From contig JBHGNT010000015.1 of assembly GCA_043228905.1 (NCBI GenBank), forward strand, positions 11,594,001-11,658,000: DNA of 64,000 bases, in the 5' to 3' direction. The translations under genes were made by a program, and so were the position numbers. The notes below the pieces were generated by a model. That model was not told the DNA's origin, ran no database searches, and saw nothing but the letters and a program-made list of their open reading frames with translations. Positions 33,639-44,119 of the stretch are shown piece by piece (position 1 is the first letter of the stretch; each line of letters starts with the position of its first letter). Source of the stretch: Azolla caroliniana (taxonomy: Eukaryota; Polypodiophyta).

Positions 33639-34189
33639 TGTTGGAAAACATGTCCCCCTGTATGGGAAGAGGAGATCTAGGTTGATGAGGGACTCGGCTG
33701 AGCCTGAAACCAAAATCACGTAAATCGAAGTCGTGAAGATAGTCAAGTTAGAAGATTATAATTGTAAATAGTCTAAAATGCCATTGTGGGCTATACTTGT
33801 AAATAGCCAGAAAGTTGTTTTTGTTTATAAGCAACTAGGGAAAATTTTAGTATGTAGTTAGTAGATCATTATTGTAGAGTGAAAACGAGGTAGTTTGCCT
33901 CTGTAAGTGTGAGTGAGAGAGAGAGTGAGAGTGTAACTCTACAGCCGTCTGTCAGACGAAGGAGAACTCGAGGTAGTTGCCTCCGAGTGCCGTATTTGTA
34001 CTTCCTCTCTACTAGAGTGATATGTTTTTCTCGGGGTTTGTGGACACCCGTGGTTTTTCCTATTTCAGGTTTTCCACATAAAATATCGGTGTCTCTGTGT
34101 CTGCTCGTATTTCTTGTCTGTGTACTAGTTCTTGATATCTGCACATGAATACGAACATAAAACTGGTTGTGGCCGGTCGATTCCTAACA
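33639..34189 (+). repeat. B3 5' LTR (551 bp)
   Basis: TGTTGGAAAACATGTCCCCC to GATTCCTAACA. Very similar along its length to the LTR at 59758-60293. It includes a GA microsatellite (33910-33932). Confidence 0.9.
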
Positions 34190-34192
34190 AAG

Positions 34193-34209
34193 TGGTATCA
34201 GAGCGATGG
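34193..34209 (+). other. B3 primer binding site
   Basis: TGGTATCAGAGCGATGG, initiator Met tRNA type. It overlaps the Gag ATG at 34206, as in B1. Confidence 0.88.
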
Positions 34210-36536
34210 AAGACTCGTTCGGGGGCATGTTTAAGCTAACCGGCTCCAACAACTCAGTGTGGAAGTCAAAGATGAGAGACATGTTCGTGTGCAAAGACCT
34301 CTGGCTGTTGGTGCAGTTCGGAGATAAAAGACCAGACAAGATCAATGCAGTGACATGGGAAGTGTTGCATTTGAAGGCGGCTGCATGCATAAGGTGTTTT
34401 ATAGACATGAGTCTATACAACAACTTCGGCGAAGAAACAGAGCTGACGTCCTATGGAAGAAAATCGGCATCATGTTCGAAAACAAGAACTCCGTGAACCG
34501 AGTCTTAGTATTTGGAAAAATCGTGAGGCTCCGGTATTAGGATGGCTCCAGTATGGCGGAGCACATCAATGCCTTCCAAGGATTGATGAACCAAACCACC
34601 TCCCTAGTAGTACCTTTGGCCGACGAGGTATTACCATTACTACTACTGGGATCCCTTCTGGACAGCTGGGAGACACTCGTTGTCACGTTGGGCAACGCCG
34701 GGCCAGAAGGGAAGCTAAACTTGCTAAATGAAGAAAATCGCCAGAAGGACCGTTAGTCCAATACCGAACAGAAGGCTTTCGTCACGGAAGGTGACACGAT
34801 TCGGGGAAGAGGCTGAAATCGAAGTCCCTAGAACCGAGATAAGGCGGGGACCAGGTCGAAGTTGAGGGGGAGACCCAGGTGCTTCTATTGTGGGAAGCCG
34901 GGGCACTTCCAGAAAAACTGCAAACACTTTTGAAAGGAGAAAGGGGGAGCTGATGGTGTAGAGCCGAAGAAAATCCCAGACAAAAAGAACACCTCAACAA
35001 TCGTCATGAGGGAGAAGGAGCAAAACGAAGTGAATCTCGCCGACGAAGAATCAACATGGGTGGTCGCTTCGGGTGCGTCATTCCACCTAACCCCTGATTG
35101 AAAGTGCTTCTCATCCTACAGAGCCGGAGATCTCGAATCCGTAAAGATGGGAAATGAAGGAGCATGTCAAATTGTCGGCATTGGAGATGTATGTTTGGAA
35201 ACCTCAACCGGGTGTAGACTCATGTTGAGAGATGTACGACACGTACCGGAGGTTTGATTGAACCTAATATCAGTCGGTCAACTAGATGATGAAGGTGACA
35301 CGGTCAACATCCCAAAACGATTGTCATGAAGTTCTGTTGAGGAAGTCTGATCGTGGCTTGAGCTCGGAAGAACACACTATACATAATGAATGCTCAAATA
35401 TGCGGAGGGGAAGTAAACATGGCAGCCGACACGATCGGTGAAATGTGGCACAAGAGGTTGTACCATATGAGTCAGAAGGGGATGTGAAAGCTTGCTGAGG
35501 ACAACCTCGTCCCTGAGGTGAAGAATGTGCAACTTGAGAAGTGCACGGATTTCTTGGCTGGTAAGAAGAATCGAACATCCTTCCAAATGAGGCCCCCAAT
35601 GATGAAGAAAATGTCGTTGGAACTCGTGCATACGGACGTATGCTATGTGGACACGAAGTGGCATGGTGGTTCACAGTATCTCGTGACCTTCATTGATGAC
35701 TATAGCCAGAAGATGTGGGCTTCCGTGCTGAAGACGAAGGATCAATTGTTATCATCTTCAAAGAGTTCCAAGCAAGGGTCGGGAGAATGAATCAGACCGT
35801 AATGGAAAGGGTCCGAAGTATGCTTGCACATTCTAAGTTACCGAAGACGTTCTCGGCTAAGGCGTTGATGACAACAGTGTACATGATAAACCAATCACCC
35901 TCAGTACCCTTGGACGATGATATTCCACAATGGGTGAGGAATGGCAGAGACGTATCGTACCAACATTTAAGGGTGTTCGACTGTCTTACTTATGTGCATG
36001 TGGCAAAGGACCAGGGGGGGAAACTGGCTCCGAAATCTCGGTCATGCATATTTCTCGGCTACAGTAATGATGAATTTGGCTATTGGCTATGGGACTTAGC
36101 CAAGAAGAAGTGATTAGGAGCTACGACATTGTCTTCATGGAGGAAAAGACAATAGTTGACTGGGATATTGACAATAAGTCTCCAACTACTGAATCGAACC
36201 GAGTCGATGCTCGGTTGAATCAAGTAGAAGCCGATTTGATCGAAATCGAATCCAAGCTAGTTGACTGAGTTAATACTTGATAAAATCCGGAACCGACTGA
36301 AGATCGAGGGGAAACGCCCGAAGAAGGAATCAAATTCGAATCGGCCGAAGAAGTCGAAGAAGAACCAACCGTGCCAAATGGAAACCGTAGACACCCCTTA
36401 AGAGAAAGGAGACCCCCCCCCCCCGCCCCCGAAGATTTCCAGATGAAGAGGGTGTACTGCTAACCGTTGAGGGGGAGCCGCAAAGCTTTGAAGAAGCTAA
36501 GGAAGATACCACAATCAAAAGTGGTTGAGTGCCGGC
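34206..36536 (+). pseudogene. B3 Gag, protease and integrase, broken
   Basis: Gag from 34206: MEDSFGGMFKLTGSNNSVWK, DMFVCKDLWLLVQFGDKRPD, a frameshift near 34350, ADEVLPLLLLGSLLDSWETL (34620-34680), knuckle CFYCGKPGHFQKNCKHF-like near 34880-34930. Protease has SGASFHLTP with Ala-Ser before it instead of Asp-Ser (near 35070). Pre-integrase is at CTDFLAGKKNRTSF (35550). Integrase has HTDVCYVDTKWHGGSQYLVT and FIDDYSQKMW, then a deletion that removes the central core near 35780, then RMNQTVMERVRSMLAHSKLP and CIFLGYSNDEFGY. An acidic linker and a C run (36414-36425) end it. Confidence 0.87.
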
Positions 36537-37602
36537 AGAAGTAATGATGTTTGGTCTAAAAACGGCATCGGCTACGTTCCAGCGTATCATTACCGAAATC
36601 TTTCATGACTACATCCTGGCGTTCATGCAAGTCTTTCTCGACGATTTCGTCGTGTATGGCCATCGACGGGAACACATGACCCAATTATGACTCTGCTTGG
36701 ACCGATGTCGCCAAGCTCGATTGAGCTTAAACCCGACGAAATGCGCGTTCTTAGTCACCAGCAGCAACCTTCTCGGCCACATTATCAGTCAAGAAGGCAT
36801 CGCTATGGACCCAGATAAAGTAAAGTCCATCCTAACCGCTTCCGCACCCTCAAACGCTAAGGCACTAAGCCGATTTTTGGGACAGATCCGGTGGCACAGC
36901 CGAATGATACGACACCTGGCCGATTTCGCGACACCTTTACACGCGGTAGTCCATCACCTTCCCTTCCAATGGACGTCAATCGAGGACACAGCCTATCAGA
37001 CCCTGAAACTAATGCTCTCACATGCCCCGGTGGTCCAGCCTCCGGTCTGGTCTGAACCATTTCATGTCTTCGTAGATGCTTCGGACATCTCCATCGGAAG
37101 TGCCCTAGTGCAATGCACACCCCCGAATTGGTATAGGCCCGTGTACTACGCCAGCCAACGGCTCTCGACCGCGGAAAAGAATTACTCCACCACCGAGCGG
37201 GAGGCCCTCGGTATGATTTATAGCATCAATAAATTCCGGCATTACCTCTTGGGCCGGAAGTTTACCTTTCACGTGGATCACTCGTCCCTTCTTTATTTGG
37301 TCAATAAACAAGCCCTCACCGGACGGTTGGCTCGGTGGATGCTCCTACTCCAAGAGTTTGATTTGCAGATTCAGCATCGACCTGGGGTACAACACGCCGT
37401 CGCCGACTACTTGAGCCGTCTTGAGTCAGGGGAACCGGCGAAAACAACGTACGACGAGCTACCGGATGCCAGCCTATTTAACCTGACCACGATACCAGAC
37501 GATAACGAAGATGAATGGATCACGGAGATGACCCATTTTCTCACTACCGGTTTACCTCCTGAGCACATACCCCTTGACACGAGAAAACGCCTAGTAGTGC
37601 GT
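36537..37602 (+). pseudogene. Gypsy F reverse transcriptase and RNase H
   Basis: Starts inside the RT thumb side of the palm: MMFGLKTASATFQRIITEIF, then VFLDDFVVYG (active site), TGA at 36688 (Arg position, CGA to TGA). It is then open to the end: CAFLVTSSNLLGHIISQEGI, LSRFLGQIRWHSRMI, RNase H VFVDASDISIGSALVQ, TEREALGMIYSINKFRHYLL, FTFHVDHSSLLYLVN, AVADYLSRLE. The first half of RT, protease and Gag are missing. The end is cut by G at 37602, with GCGT (37599-37602) duplicated at 44916-44919. Removal restores the frame. Confidence 0.93.
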
Positions 37603-38398
37603 TGTCGTGAAGAAAACCGTCCATAAGCGGAATCGGCAGACCAAGGCGTGGGAACCGGTTCCTCACGCGCGCACGCTCCAAGTCGAACATAGAAGCGAGT
37701 TAGGAGGATATTCGGCAGGAACGGGCCCTAACACGAGTGGAGACAAAGACCGCGCGAACAGTCTTTTCGGTCGCGCGCGCGAGCTAAGGGACGGCACGAG
37801 TCGGCGGCGTAACTACGCGTATGCGTGAAGAACGGAGCGGATCCCTGTTCGAAAGGGACAGGGGATAAAGCTGACATGACGGCCTGCTCGTCGAGATATA
37901 TAAGGAACAGGAAAGAGCTGTAAAAAGGGGATCGCGCAGAGAGGAGGAAGTGCTGTCGGACTGTTTCTGGACGCTTCACTCTCTGTTTCCTTCCTTCTTG
38001 AGCTCCATAGCTTTCTGTGCAGAGTTCCGAGGAGGCTCGCGCTGTTTCGAGGAACGCCCGAGTGCTTCCGGCAGCACCTCCGACCTGCTACCCCCCCCTT
38101 TGTGCGTTGAAGCGAACAGGCATCGGCATCTGTTCGCCGGCCTGTTCGGTTGCGACCAACCTGTGCCCCATCGGGGGTTGTAGTCGTGCTAGCCATTTTT
38201 CTTAATATACATATTTAGTCATTCGCATCTGTCTGTGCCGGTGTCTGTTCGCGTTCTCCGTGCTGAAGGGCCGTGTCCCTGTGTATCCCCGGTCCTGCGT
38301 AGCCGGTTCTCCCTCTTTCTCCTCCCTCGCTTGCTCTTTGGTTCGAGGCCCCCGCGGTCCCGCCTCGTTTCCACACGCACTTGCGTAATACCTCGACA
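37603..38398 (+). repeat. G 5' LTR (796 bp)
   Basis: TGTCGTGAAGAAAACCGTCC to AATACCTCGACA. TATATAAGG at 37897-37905 is a good Pol II TATA box. A GC-rich upstream part and a CT-rich downstream leader follow. Compared with 44120-44915 I note G/A near 37664, G/A near 37785 and T/C near 37958. Confidence 0.95.
37897..37905 (+). promoter_or_regulatory. TATA box in G LTR
   Basis: TATATAAGG about 295 bp into the LTR; the same box is at 44414-44422. Transcription of G would start roughly 30 bases downstream, before the gag leader. Confidence 0.6.
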
Positions 38399-38402
38399 TC
38401 TT

Positions 38403-38420
38403 TGGTGAACCCGACGTGAA
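38403..38420 (+). other. G primer binding site (tRNA not identified)
   Basis: TGGTGAACCCGACGTGAA lies four bases after the LTR end. Element H has the identical motif at 51081. Conservation at this position in two otherwise divergent copies supports a primer site. It is not the initiator Met type, and I do not assign the tRNA. Confidence 0.7.
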
Positions 38421-38442
38421 AGAGGCGGCAGAAGAGCAGAAG

Positions 38443-40569
38443 ATGAGGGGGTCGGATCTTGCAGAGGCCATGGCTTCGGCCGTGGATCGGATTGTAAACG
38501 CGCGCGAGGGCACCGGTGCCCTCGACAGAGCTATTGAGGCGGTCGTCGGCACGATCGGCCGGTTCGATGGGAAGGATGCCACGAAGTATTTGGCGTCCTA
38601 CGGTGCAGAGATGCTGATGCGGGACATTCCGGAAGAAAGGCGTCTTGGCGGATTTTCCCGAGTGGCGATGCCGAGCATCCATGCGGAGGTGCTCGAGGTG
38701 CGGGCGGAGAGCCGTACCTGGGAGGAGTTCGAAGGACGGCTCCTAGAGAAATACGGGCTGGACGACGCGCTCCGGCTTTCAAAGCGAAGGTTCATGGAAT
38801 GGGTGGAGTCCCCGGGGAAGGGAAGAAACGCGACGGCACTCCTCCGGGAGTTCGAGGAAAACTTTGCGCGCCTTTCGGCGCTCGACCGAACCATCCTGGA
38901 CACGAGCCGGGTCTTGCTGTTTGTCAAGTCGGTCGACGAGCGGGATCGGGAGCACGTGGGCCTCTTGCTGGAAACCGAAGACGGGCTCACTACCGACTGG
39001 GCGGCTGTCAAGAAAGTCTGTGGCCGTTTCGACAAACGGCGAGAATGGGCGGATAACGGGGCAGCCGGGTCGGGCTCGGTCGCAGCAAGGAAGCTCGAAC
39101 CAGCGCCACAGGTGCGAAAGGAAGAGACCCGAGAGTGGTTGGAAACCGGTTCGGCTTCGACCGGCGTAGTCAGAGGCTCGACCGGAGGAGCGGCGCTGGA
39201 GGAATTGACGAGGGCGATAAAGGACCTCCAAATCGCGCAAGCCCGAAGGGAAGGTGGCGAACCGGCTCGTGACCGACGGCCGGCGGCAGGAAACAAGTGC
39301 ATGTGGTGCGATGAAGTCGGCCACATTCGGAAGGACTGCGGCGACTTCGCGGAGGCGCTGAGGAACAGGGTGGTGTACCTGTGGGAAGGACGGGTGCATG
39401 CCAGCGACACCCGAAGGGCCCTGAGCCGAAACGACGGGCGAGGTGGTATGAAAAGGTTGATGGAAGAGGCGGCGGCCCGACACGCGGAAACCGTCCACTA
39501 CTCGGCGTCGGCCGGCATTCGAGTCGGGGGCGGCGAGGCCCAAAAGGAAAGCAAAGCCGGATTCTGGCCGACGATGCTGGGAGGCCTTGCCGGTGCAAGG
39601 CTTAAAGGGGAGGAATCGGACCGCGCGGAGAAACGAGTACGGGAGATAACCGGGTGGAGCGACCCGGTCGAGGAAAGGACGGGCTTCGTGGAAGCCGCTT
39701 GCCAGAACTACGAGGCTCTGGTAGAAGAGAAGCGGGTGGGGAAACCCGGGACGACCGGGCCCTCACAACGATACGAGACCCGGTCCGGGCCACGACGGGA
39801 CGAAGCCGGCGGGGCCGGTACGAAAGATAAACCCCAGAAGGGCGGGTACCGTCTGGGGACGGAGATAGAAAGGACCACGGACTTACGAAAGGTCCTGGAG
39901 GAACGGATCCTCGACAGCAAGGTGGAGCTGTCATTACGAGAGGTGCTGGGAATCGCCAAGAAGGAGTTCCACGACTCCATCGTGGACTTGGTGAAACGGA
40001 AGAGGCTGTCAACGGAGACAAAACCGGAAAGACCAGTGGAAGTGCGGACGACGCACCTAGACGACATGGCGCTGGGAGACGAGTGGGCGGAAAGCCACTA
40101 TTCGAGACCACACTGGGCCCGAGCGACCACGGAAACCCCGGTGAAGATCGGCGATGTCCAGGAACCGGTGATAGCTTTGGTGGACCACGGATCGGAGATC
40201 AACTTGATGTCCATGGACTTCTATAAGAAAGGCAAATGGCCGATCAACACCAAGCACGGGTGGAAAATAAGGGCGGCAACGCGCGCCACCGAGGAGCTGC
40301 ACGGGGCCTGTCCAAATGTGCGAGTCAAGATCGGCGACGTCGAGATTGACCAGCACTTCTTCGTGCAGGAGACATCTTCGCATCCGGTCATACTGGGAGA
40401 GCCGTACATCACGGCGGCGCGGATGGAGACCAAGGTGCTGGACAACGGTTCGGCCTACGCGAGGGTCAAAAGCCAAGACGGGCGCCATTCGGTCCAGTTT
40501 CTGACGGTACGGCCGAACCACGAACGTAACCGCGACTCCCTCGGTTCCGAAAACCGAGAGGATTTTTAG
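38443..40569 (+). CDS. G Gag-protease
   Basis: 708 residues from the first ATG (38443); the frame is open upstream but lacks an earlier ATG. An N-terminal capsid-like domain (FDGKDATKYLASYGAEM, LSALDRTILDTSRVLLF) is followed by knuckle CMWCDEVGHIRKDC (C-X2-C-X4-H-X4-C, near 39298-39340). A charged middle part follows, then a C-terminal retropepsin fold: VIALVDHGSEINLMS near 40170 and HPVILGEPYI near 40385. The active-site triplet is DHG, not DSG or DTG, and H has the same DHG. Gag ends TAG at 40567, 40 bases after the pol frame opens, so gag carries protease and pol follows in another frame. Confidence 0.93.
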   Translation: MRGSDLAEAMASAVDRIVNAREGTGALDRAIEAVVGTIGRFDGKDATKYLASYGAEMLMRDIPEERRLGGFSRVAMPSIHAEVLEVRAESRTWEEFEGRLLEKYGLDDALRLSKRRFMEWVESPGKGRNATALLREFEENFARLSALDRTILDTSRVLLFVKSVDERDREHVGLLLETEDGLTTDWAAVKKVCGRFDKRREWADNGAAGSGSVAARKLEPAPQVRKEETREWLETGSASTGVVRGSTGGAALEELTRAIKDLQIAQARREGGEPARDRRPAAGNKCMWCDEVGHIRKDCGDFAEALRNRVVYLWEGRVHASDTRRALSRNDGRGGMKRLMEEAAARHAETVHYSASAGIRVGGGEAQKESKAGFWPTMLGGLAGARLKGEESDRAEKRVREITGWSDPVEERTGFVEAACQNYEALVEEKRVGKPGTTGPSQRYETRSGPRRDEAGGAGTKDKPQKGGYRLGTEIERTTDLRKVLEERILDSKVELSLREVLGIAKKEFHDSIVDLVKRKRLSTETKPERPVEVRTTHLDDMALGDEWAESHYSRPHWARATTETPVKIGDVQEPVIALVDHGSEINLMSMDFYKKGKWPINTKHGWKIRAATRATEELHGACPNVRVKIGDVEIDQHFFVQETSSHPVILGEPYITAARMETKVLDNGSAYARVKSQDGRHSVQFLTVRPNHERNRDSLGSENREDF

Positions 40570-43500
40570 AGAGGACTGCCAAGGCGTGGGGCCGCGACAG
40601 TCCGGATGCTCCGGGAAAACCCCACATCTGTACGATAAAACCGTGTACAATAGGTAGGAAATTTTGCTTCTCCGACAGCGGAGCATGTACGTTGGTCGGC
40701 ATCGCCGGCCGAGAGAAAACAAAGACGGAGGGGAGACTTCGGGCGTGCGGAGTTCTCGGCCCTGACGAAGAAATCAACGGAGCCGTGGAGGCAGTCTCCT
40801 TCGACGACACCTTGGGAATGCTGGGGAGGGTAGTCGAAGAAGACCTTATCGAGGACCGGGCGATACCGGTATGTTCAGAAGAAATGTACGAAGTCATCGC
40901 GGACTTCGGTCGAGGGCTCGAGTCGGAACGGACGGCCCGAGTTAGCACCAAGTACAAGACTGTGGACCGGAAGGTGAGGCCAGTTGCGGCGCCCCTACTG
41001 GAGGGCAGCGAATCCCGAATCAAAGGGGTTGCATCGGACCCCAGCTTACGGGATCAGGCCTGCATAGGACACACCTTCACCAACGAGACGCTCCGCGAGC
41101 TGAAGATCGGTGGGGGCGGGTTCCTACTGCCGGTGGAGGAAGACCGGTTTCGGAGGATGCTCGGAAGGCGCGGGAAAGCCTTCACATTCTCACCGGAGGA
41201 AATCGGGTGCGTAGACCCGACGATCGTAGAGCCGATGGTGATATTCACGGTACCGCATGTACCGTGGAATCTCAAGCCAATTCCGGTTCCGAGAGCTCAC
41301 ATCCCGAAGTTGATGGAGCTGTTGAAGCAGAAAGTTGATATGGGCATTCTCGAGCCGTCGAGCGCCCCGTACTCGAACCGGTGGTTTACCGTACCAAAGA
41401 AAAACGGATCATTGCGCTTCATTCAGGACCTGCAACCGGTCAATAGGGTGACCATTCGGAACGCAGGGATCGGACCGACCATAGATGAGTTCGCGGAGGC
41501 CTTCGCCGGAAGGTCGATTTACTCGGTCGGTGATCTATATTCAGGGTACGACCAGTTCCAGCTAGCCGTGGAGAGCAGAGACATTACGACGATGCGAACT
41601 CCCCTCGGCCTAGTGCGGATGTGTACGCTGCCGCAAGGAGGGACCAACTCGGTGGCGCACATGGTGAATGCAATGAACAAGGTGCTGAGGGACTGCATCC
41701 CGGACATCACCATGCCGTTTCTAGACGACATCCCGATCAAGGGATGCCCGGTAGAAGAGAAGGACGAGACGATCGGGCCGGACGGATGCCGGCGATTCGT
41801 GGTAACGCACATCGACGACTGCGAGAAGGTGCTGCAAAGGCTAGAGGATGCGAGGCTCACCTTCTCGGGGGAGAAGTCAGCCTTCGGGCAGTCGGAAATC
41901 ATGGTGGTCGGACATTTATGTGGACCATATGGCCGGAGACCGTCTCCGGCAAAGATAGAAGCCATCTCCGCGATGAAGCCTGATTGCAGCTCGGTCACGG
42001 AAGTACGAAGATTCTTGGGGGCATGCGCCTTCTACCACATATGGATCCCGCATTACGCGCACGTCGCGGAGCCGCTGTACGGATTATTGAAGAAAGGGCG
42101 AAGATTCGAATGGCTAGACAAGCACACGGAGTCGGTCCGGAAGCTGAAGGAGGCTCTTTCAGCAGCACCGGCGCTCCGAAAGGCCGTCTACAGGAAGGGC
42201 ACCCCAGTGTACATAACGGTTGACACGAGTCCGACCGGAATCGGGTGGGTCGTCAACCAAGAAGACGAGGACGGCAATCGGTTTCCGATCCGATTCGGCG
42301 CGAAGGTCCTCAGCGAACGGCAGCGAGGATACGCCCAGGTTAAACGCGAACTCTGGGGTATCGTTTCGGCGGTGAAGGCCGACAAGGACTATCTGATCGG
42401 GACAGAGGTAATCATAGAGACGGATTGCATGCCGATTCTCGGCATGATTTCCGGATGCGCGACGCCGGACCTGGCAATGCTCAGGTGGATAGCGTACATC
42501 AAGTCCCTGGACCCGGAAATACGACACATTTCCGGGAAAGACAACGCCATGGCCGACATGCTTTCAAGGGCGAGATTCGATGACGAGGGCGGCATGGTTT
42601 CGGAGGACGAAGACGTCGGCGTGGACTTCTTCGAGACTGCGTATGTAACAACCGACGGAACAAGCACTCCGGCGCTTAACGATTTCGACGCGAGCAAGTA
42701 CGACGGGGAGTGGCTGCAGATCGGTGGGTTTTTGAAGACAATGACGCCCGATGCGTCATGGACGAAGGACGAGGCCAACCGGATCCGGAAGAAAGCGTAC
42801 CGGTTCTTTCTCCGGGATGGCTATCTATGGAAGCACCCGAAGAAGAAGGACGGCGCTCCGCTCCGGGTGGTGGCGATGAAGGAAGAACAGGAGGAGCTGC
42901 TGACGGCCTACCACGACAGCCCTTGGGCTGGACACCGTGGAACATGGGCTACGTTTGAGAAACTGAAGGGGAAGTATTGGTGGCCGGGGCAGTACCGGGA
43001 CGTGCATCGGTTCGTGACAACTTGCGAGAGCTGTCAGATGCACTCCATAGTCCGACATCGGGACGAGCTTCACCCCACGTACCCTCCGACCATCCACTTC
43101 AAATGGATGGTAGATCTGGTGACGATGCCAATGGGGGTAGGACAGATGCGGTACCTGGTCCTAGCGCGGGAGGATCTGACGAACCAGGTGGAAGGCCGGG
43201 CCCTTCCGAACAAAACGACCGCGGCCGTATGCCGGTTCCTAATCGAGGACGTGATATGCCGGTACGGGTGCGTCGGGAAGATCGTGGCTGACCGAGGGGA
43301 GTTGGACGCCGAAGAAGCCGCGGAGCTGTTCGGCCGGCTGGGAGTCAAGCTCTCGCTCACCATTGCGTACAATCCGGAGGCGAATGGAAAGGTGGAGCGC
43401 GGACACGGACCGATCGTCAAGGCGTTGGTTCGGGCATGCGGAGGCCGAGTCGGTGACTGGCCGCGGCTGCTACCTTATGCTTTGTGGGCAGACCGGACCA

Positions 43501-44048
43501 CGCACAGTTCGGTAACCGGGTACATGCCGACGGAGCTCATGTTCGGCCAGAAGCCGATCATGCCGATAGAACGGGCTATCTCCTCGTGGGCAACGGTCGA
43601 CTGGAGGGACGAGATGAGCCGGGAGGAGTTGTTGGCCGCGCGCATACGACAGCTCGAGCGGAGACCGGAGGACGTGGAACTGGCTGCGGAGAAGCTCCGG
43701 GTGGCGAGGAAAAAGAACAAAGCCAGGTTCGACCGAACGCACCGGCTCCGACCGAAGAAAATCGAAGAAGGTGACTGGGTGCTCGTCTACGACAGCAGCC
43801 TCGACAACCAGCACCGAGCTACACGGAAGTTCGCACGAAGGTGGTTCGGGCCTTACGTGGTACGGAGCGCCAATGACAACGGGACATATCACCTGGCGGA
43901 ACTCGACGGCACGAGAATGGCGATACCGGTTGCAGGGAAGCGGATCAAGGCGTTCAAGAAGCGACACGACGACGAGCCAGACCCGGCTCTCCTGGTCAGC
44001 AGTGACGAACGATCCGAAAACGAGGAAGAACCGACAGGCGAGGAATGA
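40530..44048 (+). CDS. G Pol: RT, RNase H, integrase
   Basis: Open from 40530 in the -1 frame relative to gag. There is no ATG before 40818, so a frameshift from gag is likelier than a fresh start. Domains: N-terminal linker; RT with VPWNLKPIPVPRAHIPKL, NRWFTVPKKNGSLRFIQDL, GDLYSGYDQFQLAV and FLDDIPIKG (41720); RNase H with VTVDTSPTGIGWVVN, KRELWGIVSA, ETDCMPIL, DNAMADMLSR; integrase with a zinc finger (YHDSPWAGHRG, CESCQ) and catalytic core VDLVTMP, ADRGELD, NPEANGKVERGH; then GPY/F module WFGPYVVRSANDNG and an acidic tail. All catalytic acids are visible and no stop interrupts. Confidence 0.94.
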   Translation, partial: PRLPRFRKPRGFLERTAKAWGRDSPDAPGKPHICTIKPCTIGRKFCFSDSGACTLVGIAGREKTKTEGRLRACGVLGPDEEINGAVEAVSFDDTLGMLGRVVEEDLIEDRAIPVCSEEMYEVIADFGRGLESERTARVSTKYKTVDRKVRPVAAPLLEGSESRIKGVASDPSLRDQACIGHTFTNETLRELKIGGGGFLLPVEEDRFRRMLGRRGKAFTFSPEEIGCVDPTIVEPMVIFTVPHVPWNLKPIPVPRAHIPKLMELLKQKVDMGILEPSSAPYSNRWFTVPKKNGSLRFIQDLQPVNRVTIRNAGIGPTIDEFAEAFAGRSIYSVGDLYSGYDQFQLAVESRDITTMRTPLGLVRMCTLPQGGTNSVAHMVNAMNKVLRDCIPDITMPFLDDIPIKGCPVEEKDETIGPDGCRRFVVTHIDDCEKVLQRLEDARLTFSGEKSAFGQSEIMVVGHLCGPYGRRPSPAKIEAISAMKPDCSSVTEVRRFLGACAFYHIWIPHYAHVAEPLYGLLKKGRRFEWLDKHTESVRKLKEALSAAPALRKAVYRKGTPVYITVDTSPTGIGWVVNQEDEDGNRFPIRFGAKVLSERQRGYAQVKRELWGIVSAVKADKDYLIGTEVIIETDCMPILGMISGCATPDLAMLRWIAYIKSLDPEIRHISGKDNAMADMLSRARFDDEGGMVSEDEDVGVDFFETAYVTTDGTSTPALNDFDASKYDGEWLQIGGFLKTMTPDASWTKDEANRIRKKAYRFFLRDGYLWKHPKKKDGAPLRVVAMKEEQEELLTAYHDSPWAGHRGTWATFEKLKGKYWWPGQYRDVHRFVTTCESCQMHSIVRHRDELHPTYPPTIHFKWMVDLVTMPMGVGQMRYLVLAREDLTNQVEGRALPNKTTAAVCRFLIEDVICRYGCVGKIVADRGELDAEEAAELFGRLGVKLSLTIAYNPEANGKVERGHGPIVKALVRACGGRVGDWPRLLPYALWADRTTHSSVTGYMPTELMFGQKPIMPIERAISSWATVDWRDEMSREELLAARIRQLERRPEDVELAAEKLRVARKKNKARFDRTHRLRPKKIEEGDWVLVYDSSLDNQHRATRKFARRWFGPYVVRSANDNGTYHLAELDGTRMAIPVAGKRIKAFKKRHDDEPDPALLVSSDERSENEEEPTGEE

Positions 44049-44103
44049 AGACGGGCCGGTTTTCTCCGTCCCAACTTTCTTGGCGCATACCGGAGGATGC
44101 GCG

Positions 44104-44119
44104 GTTAGGTGGGGGCGGA
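44104..44119 (+). other. G polypurine tract
   Basis: GTTAGGTGGGGGCGGA directly before the 3' LTR. The corresponding place in H is AGAGGGGGTGGA before 56998. Confidence 0.75.

Larger units (their letters stand above)
33639..36536 (+). mobile_element. Copia B3, 5' half of the element completed by B4
   Basis: Plus-strand copia element with a 551-bp 5' LTR, primer site, Gag, protease, integrase and the linker before reverse transcriptase. It then stops abruptly at gypsy F sequence. The left flank is AGTAC (33634-33638). The 3' half with the same kind of LTR and AGTAC on its right is at 59217-60293. I infer one original element with later insertions and a loss of reverse transcriptase. Confidence 0.85.

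Noticed and set aside
38416-38442. GTG at 38416 as the G gag start
   Set aside because: It overlaps the primer-site motif and is not ATG. The first ATG in the frame is 38443.
37728-39598. Long open frames antisense to G gag and its LTR (up to 270 codons)
   Set aside because: They are shadows of GC-rich coding sequence on the other strand, with no domain motif and low-complexity Ser/Arg/Pro composition. The sense frame has knuckle and protease.
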